Source: Dehalococcoidia bacterium
GTDB taxonomy: Bacteria > Chloroflexota > Dehalococcoidia > SZUA-161
NCBI GenBank assembly: GCA_030619685.1
Contig: JAUXAX010000072.1
Coordinates: 1-10,090 of the forward strand
DNA: 10,090 nucleotides
Direction: 5' to 3'
In this document: positions 1 to 7,407 of the stretch, one piece after another
Position numbering within the stretch: position 1 is the stretch's first letter
How the letters are laid out: each line of letters opens with the position of its first letter
Position numbers and translations under genes: made by a program
Notes under the pieces: model-generated
What the model was told of the DNA's origin: nothing
Database searches by the model: none
What the model saw: the letters and a program-made list of their open reading frames with translations, nothing else

Positions 1-150
1 TTCGTTTTTCGGCGTCAGCCCCCGTATTTCAACTACATCCGAAGAGACCTCCTCCAAATCCCGTCTCAGCGAATCCGACTTCCCACAACCGCTTACGATA
101 ATGGCTACAATTATGAGCATAAGCGCCAGGCTATAGAAAACCCTATTCAT
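1..150 (-). CDS. N-terminal fragment of a putative lipoprotein (runs off left edge)
   Basis: Fifty codons are open from an ATG at 150 down to the window edge, and the rest of the gene lies outside. The peptide starts MNRVFYS and continues with a hydrophobic segment (about residues 8-20). A lipobox V-S-G-C follows, with the cysteine at residue 22, so this is a typical type II (lipoprotein) signal peptide. After the cysteine the chain is charged (GKSDSLRRDLEEV...), as expected for a tethered mature protein. A ribosome binding site AAGGGAG lies 8 nt before the ATG, and a promoter-like pair lies just upstream (179-207). The mature function cannot be told from 28 residues. It is transcribed away from the MFS gene. 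The lipoprotein call is well supported; the product identity is unknown. Confidence 0.75.
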   Translation of the reverse strand, partial: MNRVFYSLALMLIIVAIIVSGCGKSDSLRRDLEEVSSDVVEIRGLTPKNE

Positions 151-178
151 GCTGGCTACTCCCTTCCCTCCCGAAACA

Positions 179-207
179 AGGATAGAGCAAAATAGACTCT
201 TGTTCAA
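179..207 (-). promoter_or_regulatory. Putative sigma-70-type promoter for the lipoprotein gene
   Basis: On the minus strand, TTGAAC (202-207) is followed by a 17-nt spacer and TATCCT (179-184). The -35 matches 4 of 6 consensus bases and the -10 matches 4 of 6. The predicted start would be near 172, leaving a leader of about 22 nt that contains the AAGGGAG ribosome binding site of the lipoprotein gene. The same -35 hexamer and the same spacing occur upstream of hisZ. It is inferred from sequence only. Confidence 0.45.
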
Positions 208-333
208 GCCAAATCATTGAGATTGAAAGAGACTGCTCTGTTGCTTTGTGGTATCATAGGCTTAGATGCAATTTTCCAGATTCAAAGATATTCCCCAGTC
301 CATTCGCGGATACCCCCTAATCAAAGACAAAAC

Positions 334-1953
334 ATGGCGGAAGAGCAAACAAACCCGGAATCAACTCCGGAGATAGTTGGCCTGCGCTCACTGCCCAGAC
401 AGCAAGTAGTTATCACCCTGGGCGGTGTGATGCTGGCTATGTTTCTGGCCTCACTGGATCAGACGATCGTCGGCACCGCTATGCCGTGGATCAGCACCGA
501 TCTGAGCGGATTTGCTCACTACACCTGGGTGGCCACAGCCTACATAGTCGCCTCGACCGTTACCATGCCCATCACCGGTAAGCTGACCGATATGTACGGC
601 CGCAAGTGGTTCTATGTTGCCGGACTAACAATCTTCGTAGTGGGCTCTGTTCTCTGCGGCCTCAGCCAAACGATGACACAGATCATTGTCTTCCGGGGAC
701 TGCAGGGTTTAGGCGCTGGGGTCATGATGGCCAACGCCTTCATCGTTATCGGCGACCTTTTCCCGCCCGCCGAACGCGGGAAGTATCAAGGCCTTATGAC
801 AGGGGTGTTTGGCCTCTCGGCTGTCATCGGGCCAACGCTGGGTGGATCCATAACCGATAACCTCTCATGGCACTGGGTCTTCTTCATCAATATTCCTCTC
901 GGAATCCTGATCATTGGACTGTTCGTGTTCTTCTTCCCTAACTTCCGCCCCAGCGATGCGAAACCCAGGATTGACTACGCCGGCGTGGTCACACTGATAC
1001 TTGCCGTAGTACCGGCAATGCTCGCTTTATCCTGGGCTGGGGTTGAATATCCCTGGGTCTCCGTCCCCATCCTCGGCATGTTCGCTTTCTCAGCAGCCAT
1101 GGCCGCCCTTTTCGTGATAATCGAGGGTCGAAGCAAGGAGCCCATCATGCCCCTGTGGATCTTTAAGAACAGGATTGTGAGCGTGTCATCCATAGTAATC
1201 TTCACTACCGGCATCGGCATGTTCGGCGGCATCATCTTCGTCCCGCTTTTCTTCCAGGGGGTACTGGGGTTATCCGCCACCGCGAGCGGCAGCTTCTTGA
1301 CGCCTATGATGCTAGGTGTAGTAGCGGGCGCGATTATCTCCGGTCAGGTCCTCTCTCGGGCAGGGGGGCACTACCGTCTCCAGGGTATGGTCGGCCTGGC
1401 AGTCATGGCTACAGGCATGGGACTACTCTCCACAATGACGGTTGAAACCAGCTACGCAACGGCCATATCTTACATAATCGTGATGGGCTTTGGACTGGGC
1501 ATTTCGATGCCCCTCTACACCATAGCGGTTCAGAATGCAGTCCCTTATGCTGTCATGGGAGTAGCTACCTCTACTACTGCTTTCTTCCGTAATCTCGGCG
1601 GCGCGTTCGGACTGGCTATCTTCGGCTCGGTGATGAACAATCGTTTCGCCTCCGAACTTGTCAACGGAATCTCGCCCGCAGCCAAAGAAATCATCTCGCC
1701 GGAGCCGCTGGACTCCCTGGCACACAATCCCCAGGCACTGATCAATCCCGAGGCCCAAGCACAGTTGATGGGCTTTTTTGAACCTTTCGGGGAGGAGGGG
1801 GTAGCGCTCTTCGAGCATGTATTGGAGGTGCTGAAGCTGGCTCTCAATTCCGCCATCACACAGGTTTTCCTCATAGGTCTGGGCGTGGTCATCGTTGCCT
1901 GGGTAGTCAACCTCTTTCTTAAGGAAATCCCGCTCCGCAAGACACACGTCTAA
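334..1953 (+). CDS. DHA2 (EmrB/QacA) family MFS multidrug:H+ antiporter, 14 TM
   Basis: This 539-residue inner-membrane protein resembles the 14-helix DHA2 drug exporters, which expel hydrophobic toxicants in exchange for protons. Residues 42-51 carry the family motif around Asp42 (DQTIVGTAMP). Motif A is at 82-91 (G-K-L-T-D-M-Y-G-R-K) and the antiporter motif C at 160-171 (GLSAVIGPTLGG). Helices fill most of 25-430. A long loop at about 440-500 precedes the last helix (506-529), as is usual in this family. I chose the ATG at 334, giving MAEEQTNPES, because homologues begin shortly before the first helix. The frame is open back to a TTG at 217, which would add 39 residues with no family resemblance. 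Neither start has a good ribosome binding site. No TetR/MarR regulator or EmrA partner is visible nearby, so the substrate cannot be named. The gene is convergent with the his operon. Confidence 0.88.
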   Translation: MAEEQTNPESTPEIVGLRSLPRQQVVITLGGVMLAMFLASLDQTIVGTAMPWISTDLSGFAHYTWVATAYIVASTVTMPITGKLTDMYGRKWFYVAGLTIFVVGSVLCGLSQTMTQIIVFRGLQGLGAGVMMANAFIVIGDLFPPAERGKYQGLMTGVFGLSAVIGPTLGGSITDNLSWHWVFFINIPLGILIIGLFVFFFPNFRPSDAKPRIDYAGVVTLILAVVPAMLALSWAGVEYPWVSVPILGMFAFSAAMAALFVIIEGRSKEPIMPLWIFKNRIVSVSSIVIFTTGIGMFGGIIFVPLFFQGVLGLSATASGSFLTPMMLGVVAGAIISGQVLSRAGGHYRLQGMVGLAVMATGMGLLSTMTVETSYATAISYIIVMGFGLGISMPLYTIAVQNAVPYAVMGVATSTTAFFRNLGGAFGLAIFGSVMNNRFASELVNGISPAAKEIISPEPLDSLAHNPQALINPEAQAQLMGFFEPFGEEGVALFEHVLEVLKLALNSAITQVFLIGLGVVIVAWVVNLFLKEIPLRKTHV

Positions 1954-2083
1954 GGCTGAAACCTGGCCATCCAGACATCTGAGCATCTAGGCTGTTTGAT
2001 GGCTGGACGCCTGGGGCATGTCCAACACGGTACTAGCTGTGCAGACCGACTCCGTCAGCTGGAATCAGAGGTTCTGTGAGGTT

Positions 2084-2680
2084 TTAAATGGTTCCCTTGG
2101 TGCTGGGCACCTCGCCCCCCAGCCGCTCGTCAATCCTGGTGGCGGTATCCAGCGCCTTCCCCAGCGCCTTGAACAGCGCCTCAACCTTGTGATGGTCGTT
2201 GGCCCCGCTGAGAAGCCTGGCGTGGAGGTTCAACTTCGCTTCCGTAGCAAAGGTCTCCAGGAAGTGTCGTATCAGGTCAGTATCCAGGCCGCTTATATCC
2301 CTCCCCTCAAAGGGAGCCTCGATAGCGGCATAGCCTCTGCCGCTGATGTCAACCGCTACCATCGCCAGCGCCTCGTCCATGGGCACGACGGCATGCCCCA
2401 TCCTGACGATGCCCTGCCTCTCTCCCAGCGCCTGGTCAAATGCCTGGCCCAGACAGATGGCGACGTCCTCCAGGGTATGATGCTGCCCAACCTTGAGATC
2501 GCCTTTAGCCTCAACCCCGATATCAAACAGGCCGTGCCGTGCTATCTGGCCTACGAGATGGTCGAGCATCCCTATGCTGGTGCTCGCCTGACATTTGCCC
2601 TTACCGTCTATCACAAGTTCCAGCCTGACCTTGGTCTCGCCAGTCTCGCGGCTGACGGTAGCTCTTCTCTCAGCGGCCAT
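2084..2680 (-). CDS. hisB: Imidazoleglycerol-phosphate dehydratase
   Basis: HisB catalyses the dehydration of imidazole-glycerol phosphate to imidazole-acetol phosphate in cytosolic histidine synthesis. The 198-residue protein has the normal monofunctional length and lacks the N-terminal phosphatase domain of the enterobacterial enzyme. The two manganese-binding half-motifs are present: LDH at 39-41 with HHTLED at 67-72, and H139 with HHKVEA at 163-168. H41, H67, H68, E71, H139, H163, H164 and E167 are the expected ligands. The substrate-binding MDEAL (101-105) and SGR (113-115) are also present. The usual Asp before the first HH motif (D-x-H-H) is Gly65 here. The ATG at 2680 follows the hisC stop after one base, with GGAGGG inside the hisC end, so the two are probably translationally coupled. 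Extending the frame to 2722 would add 14 residues overlapping hisC and is less likely. It is the last gene of the operon. Confidence 0.96.
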   Translation of the reverse strand: MAAERRATVSRETGETKVRLELVIDGKGKCQASTSIGMLDHLVGQIARHGLFDIGVEAKGDLKVGQHHTLEDVAICLGQAFDQALGERQGIVRMGHAVVPMDEALAMVAVDISGRGYAAIEAPFEGRDISGLDTDLIRHFLETFATEAKLNLHARLLSGANDHHKVEALFKALGKALDTATRIDERLGGEVPSTKGTI

Positions 2681-2681
2681 G

Positions 2682-3788
2682 TTACCCTCCTTCCAACTCA
2701 GCCAGCGCTTCGACCAGGGCATCGGTATGCTCCGGCTTGCCCACGCTTATGCGCAGCATGTTCCTCAGCAGCGGGGTATCGAAGTGCCTGATGAAGATGC
2801 CCTTCTTTTCCAGTCCCTGCTTTATCTCCCGGGCGTCGCCTCTGGCAACCCGGCAGAGGATGAAATTCGCTTCAGAAGGCAGCGGCACGAGCATCCCCTG
2901 CTCCTTCAGCATAGCGGAGAGCCGCTCCCGTTCGGCAATGATCGCCTTGACCCTGCCTCGAAGATAATCGATGTCCACCAGTGACTCCCTCACCGCGATC
3001 ATCGCCGCTATGTTCACGTTGTACGGCATCTTGATCCTGCGGACGAGCTCAGCGATTTTGACGGGAAAGATGCCGTAGCCCGCTCGCAGCCCCCCCAGCC
3101 CCGCCCATTTGCTGAACGAGCGCAGGACTATGAGATTGGCGTACGCGGGAACCAGAGGGGCGAAGGTCTGCCCGCTGAACTCGTAATACGCCTCATCCAC
3201 AACCACGACCACCCCGGTATTTACCAGCTCCAGGGTGACGTTGGGAAGGGTGACGTTGCCGGTGGGGTTGTTGGGGGAGGCGATGAAGATGACCTTGGTT
3301 CGCTCATCCATAGCCGATTTCACGGTGGCGATGTCCACCTCGTAGGCGTCGTCACGGGGCACAGCGACCGTTTTGCCCCCACATACCGCTGTGCTGAAAG
3401 GGTACATGCCGAAGGTGGGCACACAGTTGATCACTTTATCACCGGGCTCCAGGAAGACGCGCAAAACCAGGTCGATGAGCTCATCGCTGCCGCTGCCGAC
3501 TACAATATGCTTCTGACCAACCCCTACATACCTCTCCAACGGCTCCTGCAACTCACTGTGCAGAGGGTCAGGATAGATATGATAGAAAGGGTACTCCGCC
3601 AGAGCATGGCCCACCCGAGGGGAGCAGCCATAGGGGTTTTCGTTGCCGTCCAGCTTTATCAGCTTCTCGATAGGAACGCCTGAGCGCTCGCTAAGGGCTT
3701 CCAACGGCGCAATAGGCTCGTAGGGCTCGATACCCGCTAGATCACCTCTAACAAGGTTCTCAGCGCCCTTGATAGGATCATAGGTCAC
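2682..3788 (-). CDS. hisC: Histidinol-phosphate aminotransferase
   Basis: HisC is a PLP-dependent fold-type I transaminase that converts imidazole-acetol phosphate plus glutamate to histidinol phosphate. The 368-residue length is normal. Visible signatures are the substrate loop DGNENPYG (47-54), GSGSDELI (98-105), the NNPTG motif (173-177), Asp198 in VDEAYYEF that pairs with the PLP pyridine nitrogen, and Lys227 in [14 protein letters not shown] that forms the Schiff base. Arg235 contacts the PLP phosphate, and Arg346 (LRISVG) should bind the substrate carboxylate. The start is GTG at 3788, with GGGGAG 8 nt upstream; a nearby ATG at 3804 is out of frame. It is separated from hisD by 104 bp carrying a hairpin repeat and is followed after one base by hisB. 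Some HisC-like enzymes act on aromatic amino acids, but the operon context makes histidine synthesis the clear role. Confidence 0.96.
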   Translation of the reverse strand: MTYDPIKGAENLVRGDLAGIEPYEPIAPLEALSERSGVPIEKLIKLDGNENPYGCSPRVGHALAEYPFYHIYPDPLHSELQEPLERYVGVGQKHIVVGSGSDELIDLVLRVFLEPGDKVINCVPTFGMYPFSTAVCGGKTVAVPRDDAYEVDIATVKSAMDERTKVIFIASPNNPTGNVTLPNVTLELVNTGVVVVVDEAYYEFSGQTFAPLVPAYANLIVLRSFSKWAGLGGLRAGYGIFPVKIAELVRRIKMPYNVNIAAMIAVRESLVDIDYLRGRVKAIIAERERLSAMLKEQGMLVPLPSEANFILCRVARGDAREIKQGLEKKGIFIRHFDTPLLRNMLRISVGKPEHTDALVEALAELEGG

Positions 3789-3810
3789 TTTCCCGACTCC
3801 CCATGTTTAT

Positions 3811-3847
3811 AATCCCCCTAAATCCCCCTTTTAGGTAAGGGGGACTT
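3811..3847. repeat. Palindromic CCCCCT repeat in the hisD-hisC gap
   Basis: Two direct copies of AATCCCCCT (3811-3819 and 3821-3829) adjoin an inverted repeat. The arm at 3820-3830 pairs with 3837-3847 across the 6-nt loop TTAGGT; 10 of 11 pairs match, with a C5/G5 core. In the transcript this would form a stable hairpin between the hisD stop and the hisC ribosome binding site. It has no clear U-tract, so attenuation, mRNA processing or a simple dispersed intergenic repeat are all possible. A second, smaller hairpin (GGATG-TTAT-CATCC, 3866-3879) lies between it and the hisD stop. Confidence 0.7.
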
Positions 3848-3892
3848 TTCCTTCCTGCTTCTTGAGGATGTTATCATCCACAGCGAGCAGGG

Positions 3893-5233
3893 TCATTTCC
3901 CACAGTCCCCCTGTTCCAGGTCTTCAAGCCTTCTCTCCACTGAGAGGGCATGGGCGCTCAACCCTTCCGCCCTGGCAATAGACGCCGACGCCGGCCCCAG
4001 CGCCTGCAATGCCTCGTCATCCAGGTCAACCAGTGTGGATAACTTGAGAAAGTCGAGTACGCTGAGTGGCGAGCTGAAGCGGGCGGTTCCTCCCGTGGGC
4101 ATGACATGGCTCGGCCCTGCGGCGTAATCGCCGAGAGTCTCGGGCGTCTCAACGAATATGCCCCCCGCATGGCGAAACCGGTCAAGATAGGAGCGGGCAT
4201 CTCTCATCGCGAGGCAGAGGTGCTCCGGCGCACATAGGTTCACCAGTTCAATAGCCTTATCAATGTCAGCCACAATGACTATAGCGCCGTTATTCTCCAG
4301 AGACTGCCGTGCAATGGCCTGTCGCTCCAGGTTGGTAAGCTGGCGCTCGACCTCCTCACTAACCTCATCTGCCAGACGAGGTGAGGTGGTGATAAGCACA
4401 GCAGTAGCCATCTCGTCGTGCTCTGCCTGGGCAAGAAGGTCGGCAGCGCAGAGAACAGGGCTTGCCGAATCATCAGCGAGGATAACGGTCTCGGTGGGGC
4501 CGTGCAGCCCGTCGATAGCCACCATTCCGTAGACCTGCTTCTTGGCCAGTGTGACGAAGATATTGCCCGGGCCGCAAATCTTATCCACCCTGGGAACAGA
4601 TTCGGTGCCGTACGCCATAGCAGCAATGGCCTGAGCACCCCCCACCTTGAAAACCCGGTCCACACTGGCGATGCCCGCCGCTGCCAGCGTCGCCGCTGGG
4701 ACCGTTCCATCTGGTGCAGGCGGGGTAGCGACGATCACCTCCTCGACCCCGGCAACCCTGGCTGGGATCACCGTCATTAGCACCGTTGACGGGTATGAAG
4801 CCTTCCCACCGGGAACGTAGATTCCGACACGCTCAAGAGGGCGAACGAGGAATCCCAGCCCACCCTCAACAAATTCCAGCCCAAGGCTTCGTTTCTGGAC
4901 AATGTGAAAGCTGCGCACTCTCTCAGCAGCGAGCTCTAGAGCGCTCATCAGCTCTTTGCCCACCACGTTACGGGACTCAGCGATTTCCTCCTGTGTCACC
5001 TCGAGTTGGCTGAGCTCCACCCCATCGATCCTGCTACCGTAGTCGAAAAGGGCGCTGTCCCCCCTGGCACGCACCTCGCTGAGAATTCGGGCCACTGCCT
5101 CGTCGGGGGTCAGTTCCAGGGAGAACACCTCCCTTATCCTCTGCTTCACGGCAGGCGAGTCTGCCGCGAGCTCGATAGGAGAGCGTTCCAGCAGCAGAGA
5201 CTTTGCAGCCTCCAGGTCAAGAACTATCCTCAT
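3893..5233 (-). CDS. hisD: Histidinol dehydrogenase
   Basis: HisD is a zinc enzyme that oxidises L-histidinol to L-histidine in two NAD-dependent steps, the end of the pathway. The 446-residue chain is slightly longer than typical (about 430). All catalytic residues can be placed: zinc ligands Gln269 and His272 in AQAEHDEMA, Asp369 in TLGDYAAGPSH, and His428 in EGLSAHALSV, plus the catalytic pair Glu337-His338 in CAPEHL. The family signature reads IDGLHGPTE (240-248), where many members have IDxxAGPSE. The extra length is a short acidic tail ending EQGDCGK. The ATG at 5233 overlaps the TGA of the upstream phospholipase C-like gene (ATGA, 4 bp), with GAGGAG 8 nt before the start, so translation is probably coupled. 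Downstream is the 104-bp gap with a hairpin before hisC. Confidence 0.97.
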   Translation of the reverse strand: MRIVLDLEAAKSLLLERSPIELAADSPAVKQRIREVFSLELTPDEAVARILSEVRARGDSALFDYGSRIDGVELSQLEVTQEEIAESRNVVGKELMSALELAAERVRSFHIVQKRSLGLEFVEGGLGFLVRPLERVGIYVPGGKASYPSTVLMTVIPARVAGVEEVIVATPPAPDGTVPAATLAAAGIASVDRVFKVGGAQAIAAMAYGTESVPRVDKICGPGNIFVTLAKKQVYGMVAIDGLHGPTETVILADDSASPVLCAADLLAQAEHDEMATAVLITTSPRLADEVSEEVERQLTNLERQAIARQSLENNGAIVIVADIDKAIELVNLCAPEHLCLAMRDARSYLDRFRHAGGIFVETPETLGDYAAGPSHVMPTGGTARFSSPLSVLDFLKLSTLVDLDDEALQALGPASASIARAEGLSAHALSVERRLEDLEQGDCGK

Positions 5234-5982
5234 CTCAGATACTCCTCAGCCACCCTTATCGAATCGGCCATAGACTGCTCACGGAATCGATGAAGCGGCT
5301 CCTCGGGAACTATCCTCAGAACCTGCTCCAGCTTGGCGTCGAAAGAAGCGAAAAAGGTCTCCTGTTCCTCAGGGGCGATTTGTTGCATCCAGATAAGGTG
5401 GTTTTCAGCGAAGCGGCGAAAGTCCTCCCAGTTCGATTTCCTGGTGGCAGCTATACAGACAAACTCACGCCACCGCTCCAAGCTGGGGTGATCAATAAAA
5501 CTGACCGCTATCCCGGAGGTCGAACCAAGCAGGTCATCACGAATCATAGATAAGCTGCTGCTATTGAGCCGCTCCCGACGGTCGAGTTCGAATTGAAGCA
5601 ACCGGTCTAAAAGATTGGCCGTAGGGTCCCCTCCGAGGGGCGACGATTTGCCGAAAAAAGGACGGTAAATCCGATAGATCCAGGCTTCATCGGTAACGAG
5701 GTGGGAAAGGTAACCGGCAACAAAAGACCTCGTTGCAGCACTCAGGTTCGCGTCCTCGACAAGCTCTGGATAGGCTTCAAACATGCGCTCTACCCCACTG
5801 GCGCCCTCCTCGCTGTCCAGAGGAAGAAAGTGCGTCTCCTCGCGCCCGCTGGCGATGAAAAAGCGGATATCCGGCGCCGTGGAGCCAAGATAGTAGCTCC
5901 CGCGGTTTTGATCCACAACCGGATGGCGCAACCTTGATATTGCTTGCTCTGCGATGCCCAAATGAAGACAAATAGGAGGCAA
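5230..5982 (-). CDS. Zinc-dependent phospholipase C-like protein within the his operon
   Basis: This 250-residue protein resembles the zinc-dependent phospholipase C/S1-P1 nuclease-like fold (Pfam Zn_dep_PLPC type). Potential metal ligands follow the family pattern: His7 near the N-terminus (CLHLGIAE), Asp38 in YYLGSTAPDI, His51 (THFLPLD), then His94 and Asp98 in FVAGYLSHLVTDEAW. The remainder (about 120-250) is mostly helical and charged, with no motif I recognise. No signal peptide is seen, unlike secreted bacterial phospholipases C, so it is probably cytosolic. The start is TTG at 5982, supported by AAAGGAG 4 nt upstream; it keeps His7, whereas the next TTG (codon 8) would lose it. It lies 12 nt after hisG and overlaps hisD by 4 bp. 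That tight fit says it is co-expressed with histidine synthesis. Its substrate is unknown. A phosphoester hydrolase role, for example the missing histidinol-phosphate phosphatase, is speculation from context. Confidence 0.75.
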   Translation of the reverse strand: MPPICLHLGIAEQAISRLRHPVVDQNRGSYYLGSTAPDIRFFIASGREETHFLPLDSEEGASGVERMFEAYPELVEDANLSAATRSFVAGYLSHLVTDEAWIYRIYRPFFGKSSPLGGDPTANLLDRLLQFELDRRERLNSSSLSMIRDDLLGSTSGIAVSFIDHPSLERWREFVCIAATRKSNWEDFRRFAENHLIWMQQIAPEEQETFFASFDAKLEQVLRIVPEEPLHRFREQSMADSIRVAEEYLR

Positions 5983-5986
5983 CAGG

Positions 5987-5993
5987 CTCCTTT
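5987..5993 (-). promoter_or_regulatory. Ribosome binding site deciding the TTG start of the phospholipase C-like gene
   Basis: AAAGGAG on the minus strand lies between the hisG stop codon and a TTG at 5982, with a 4-nt spacer. No ATG or GTG is available near the conserved N-terminal histidine, so this site supports the TTG start. Confidence 0.6.
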
Positions 5994-5994
5994 C

Positions 5995-7407
5995 TCAAGA
6001 ACGGGGGTGGCCCTCTACGCCCCGGCGCATTGCTTCAACGAGGTGCGATATCTTCTCTCTCTTGTCCAGGCGCCGCATAGCTTCGGTATTTCCTATGAGA
6101 CACCCCGAAGATTCAAACAGGGTATCAATGATCTTAAGGTTGTGCTTGGCAATCGTTGAGCCGGTCTGAGTGTTCTCGATGAGGACATCGGCATCCTCGG
6201 GCAGGAAAGCCTCGCTCGCCCCCCAGGTAGGGATGATCTTACATGGTGTCAGATGGTTGTCATGGGCATACTTATCGGCTATATTGACATACTCTGAAGC
6301 TACTCGCAGCACGGAGTCTCGTTTCAATTTCCTCAAGTCATCAGTGCTCGAAACCGGCATGTCCTGCGTGACAACAGCTACGATTCTGACCTTGCCAAAG
6401 CCAAGTTGAAGCAGTTCCTCAACTGGACTTGAAGGAAAGCGGAAGTGGTGATCCCGGAGCCAGTCGCTGCCGGTGATGGCCAGATCGAAGTTGCCATTGG
6501 CCACCTGAAGGGGCATGTCCTGTGGCCTGATCACCTTTACCATGATTCCATCGAGGCCAATCCGGGGCCTGGCAGTGGGCCTGTCGACATCATAACCATC
6601 GATTTTGAGTCCAGCCCTGTTCAGGAAATCGACGGTATGACGCTGCTGGTGGCCATCAGGCAGCGCTAGAGAAATCGCGGGCTCGCCAGTAACCGAAGGC
6701 TGCGCTCCTGCTTCGGCACCAACGCCCACAGCTTCCTCGACATCAACGTCTCCGATATCTGTACGAGAGAGCGCTGCCAAAAGCCGGCTTAAGTCTTTCT
6801 CACCCAGGCTATTCCTATTGGCGACCAGGCAAGCGCTGCTTTCGAGTATAGTCGCAACCGGGACCAGGCCCTGCTCTCGAAGTCGGTTCGACGAGGTTTC
6901 GGCGACTATCGCCAGCTCAGCGTTCTCCGGAGGGTAAACACCGGCCGCCCCCCACGCGGGGAATATCTGGAACCTCCTCAGCCGCTGCTTCAAGGCAAAA
7001 GACTCTGCCAGGTTGGGGTATTCGCTGACGATGCGCAGACTTTCAGAACGGCCTTTTAGAGCCTCCAGCGATTTGGCCTCAGATGTACTGGCGGCAACAG
7101 CATAAAGACTTCGCTTTCCATAGTCCAGGTCCCCAACCCTTACCACAGCATCGCTGTGGTACTTGGCCAGGAGCTCCTCCACCCAGTCGAGTCGGCAGAT
7201 GCCCAGATCATAGTTCCCAATAGCTACCTGAATAGCGATGTCCTTCTCATGAAACACCTTGGTGAAGAGACTGGGAAAGTCTTTGCACCGTGGCCGATAG
7301 GAGCGGGAACCTTCACGGTACTCGCCAATGGCAAAGCCCGCTTCCTTTAGCAACGCCCCTGTGCTGTTTTGAAGTTGCCCTTTGGGCAAGGCCAGCTTTA
7401 CTTGCAC
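5995..7407 (-). CDS. hisG: ATP phosphoribosyltransferase, tandem-duplicated HisG catalytic domains
   Basis: HisG condenses ATP with PRPP, the committed step of histidine synthesis. Short-form HisG is about 210 residues and long-form about 300; this one has 470. It consists of two complete HisG folds: residues 1-212 and 244-470, joined by an acidic, Ala/Gly-rich linker (213-243). The halves align at a constant offset of 242-243: LALPKG (5-10)/LALPDG (247-252), SEY (128-130)/SEY (371-373), WGA (152-154)/WGA (395-397), ESSACLVAN (189-197)/ESSGCLIGN (432-440). Over 124-197 versus 367-440 I count 26 of 74 identities without gaps. The PRPP loop T-G-S-T (415-418) and ITGSD (311-315) occur only in half 2; half 1 has SSNR and ICRLD. 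The LPKG lysine (Lys9) occurs only in half 1. No C-terminal ACT-like regulatory domain is seen. The GTG start has GAGGAGG just upstream and overlaps hisZ by 10 bp, consistent with a HisZ-HisG complex. Confidence 0.93.
   Translation of the reverse strand: MQVKLALPKGQLQNSTGALLKEAGFAIGEYREGSRSYRPRCKDFPSLFTKVFHEKDIAIQVAIGNYDLGICRLDWVEELLAKYHSDAVVRVGDLDYGKRSLYAVAASTSEAKSLEALKGRSESLRIVSEYPNLAESFALKQRLRRFQIFPAWGAAGVYPPENAELAIVAETSSNRLREQGLVPVATILESSACLVANRNSLGEKDLSRLLAALSRTDIGDVDVEEAVGVGAEAGAQPSVTGEPAISLALPDGHQQRHTVDFLNRAGLKIDGYDVDRPTARPRIGLDGIMVKVIRPQDMPLQVANGNFDLAITGSDWLRDHHFRFPSSPVEELLQLGFGKVRIVAVVTQDMPVSSTDDLRKLKRDSVLRVASEYVNIADKYAHDNHLTPCKIIPTWGASEAFLPEDADVLIENTQTGSTIAKHNLKIIDTLFESSGCLIGNTEAMRRLDKREKISHLVEAMRRGVEGHPRS

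Noticed and set aside
217..333. Possible 39-residue N-terminal extension of the MFS protein from a TTG at 217
   Set aside because: The extension has no resemblance to the family, no ribosome binding site precedes it, and it covers the interval that holds the divergent lipoprotein promoter. The ATG at 334 gives the usual N-terminus.
1423..1986. Minus-strand open frame of 187 codons over the MFS gene
   Set aside because: It is the antisense shadow of a well-supported transporter; no recognisable protein features or ribosome binding site.
1954..2083. Bidirectional terminator between the convergent MFS gene and hisB
   Set aside because: Only short imperfect pairings (for example CCATC with GATGG) are present and no U-tract on either strand; I cannot support a terminator here.
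2018..2791. Plus-strand open frame of 257 codons over hisB
   Set aside because: It lies antisense to hisB and the hisC end. Its translation shows no domain, and all conserved residues are on the other strand.
3805..3830. Internal promoter for hisCB, with a TATAAA-like -10 at about 3805-3811
   Set aside because: No acceptable -35 hexamer occurs at 16-18 nt; the A/T stretch by itself is not enough.
4279..4710. Minus-strand frame of 143 codons inside hisD
   Set aside because: An alternative frame of the same strand within a fully conserved hisD; its Arg/Trp/Ser-rich composition is typical of a shadow frame.
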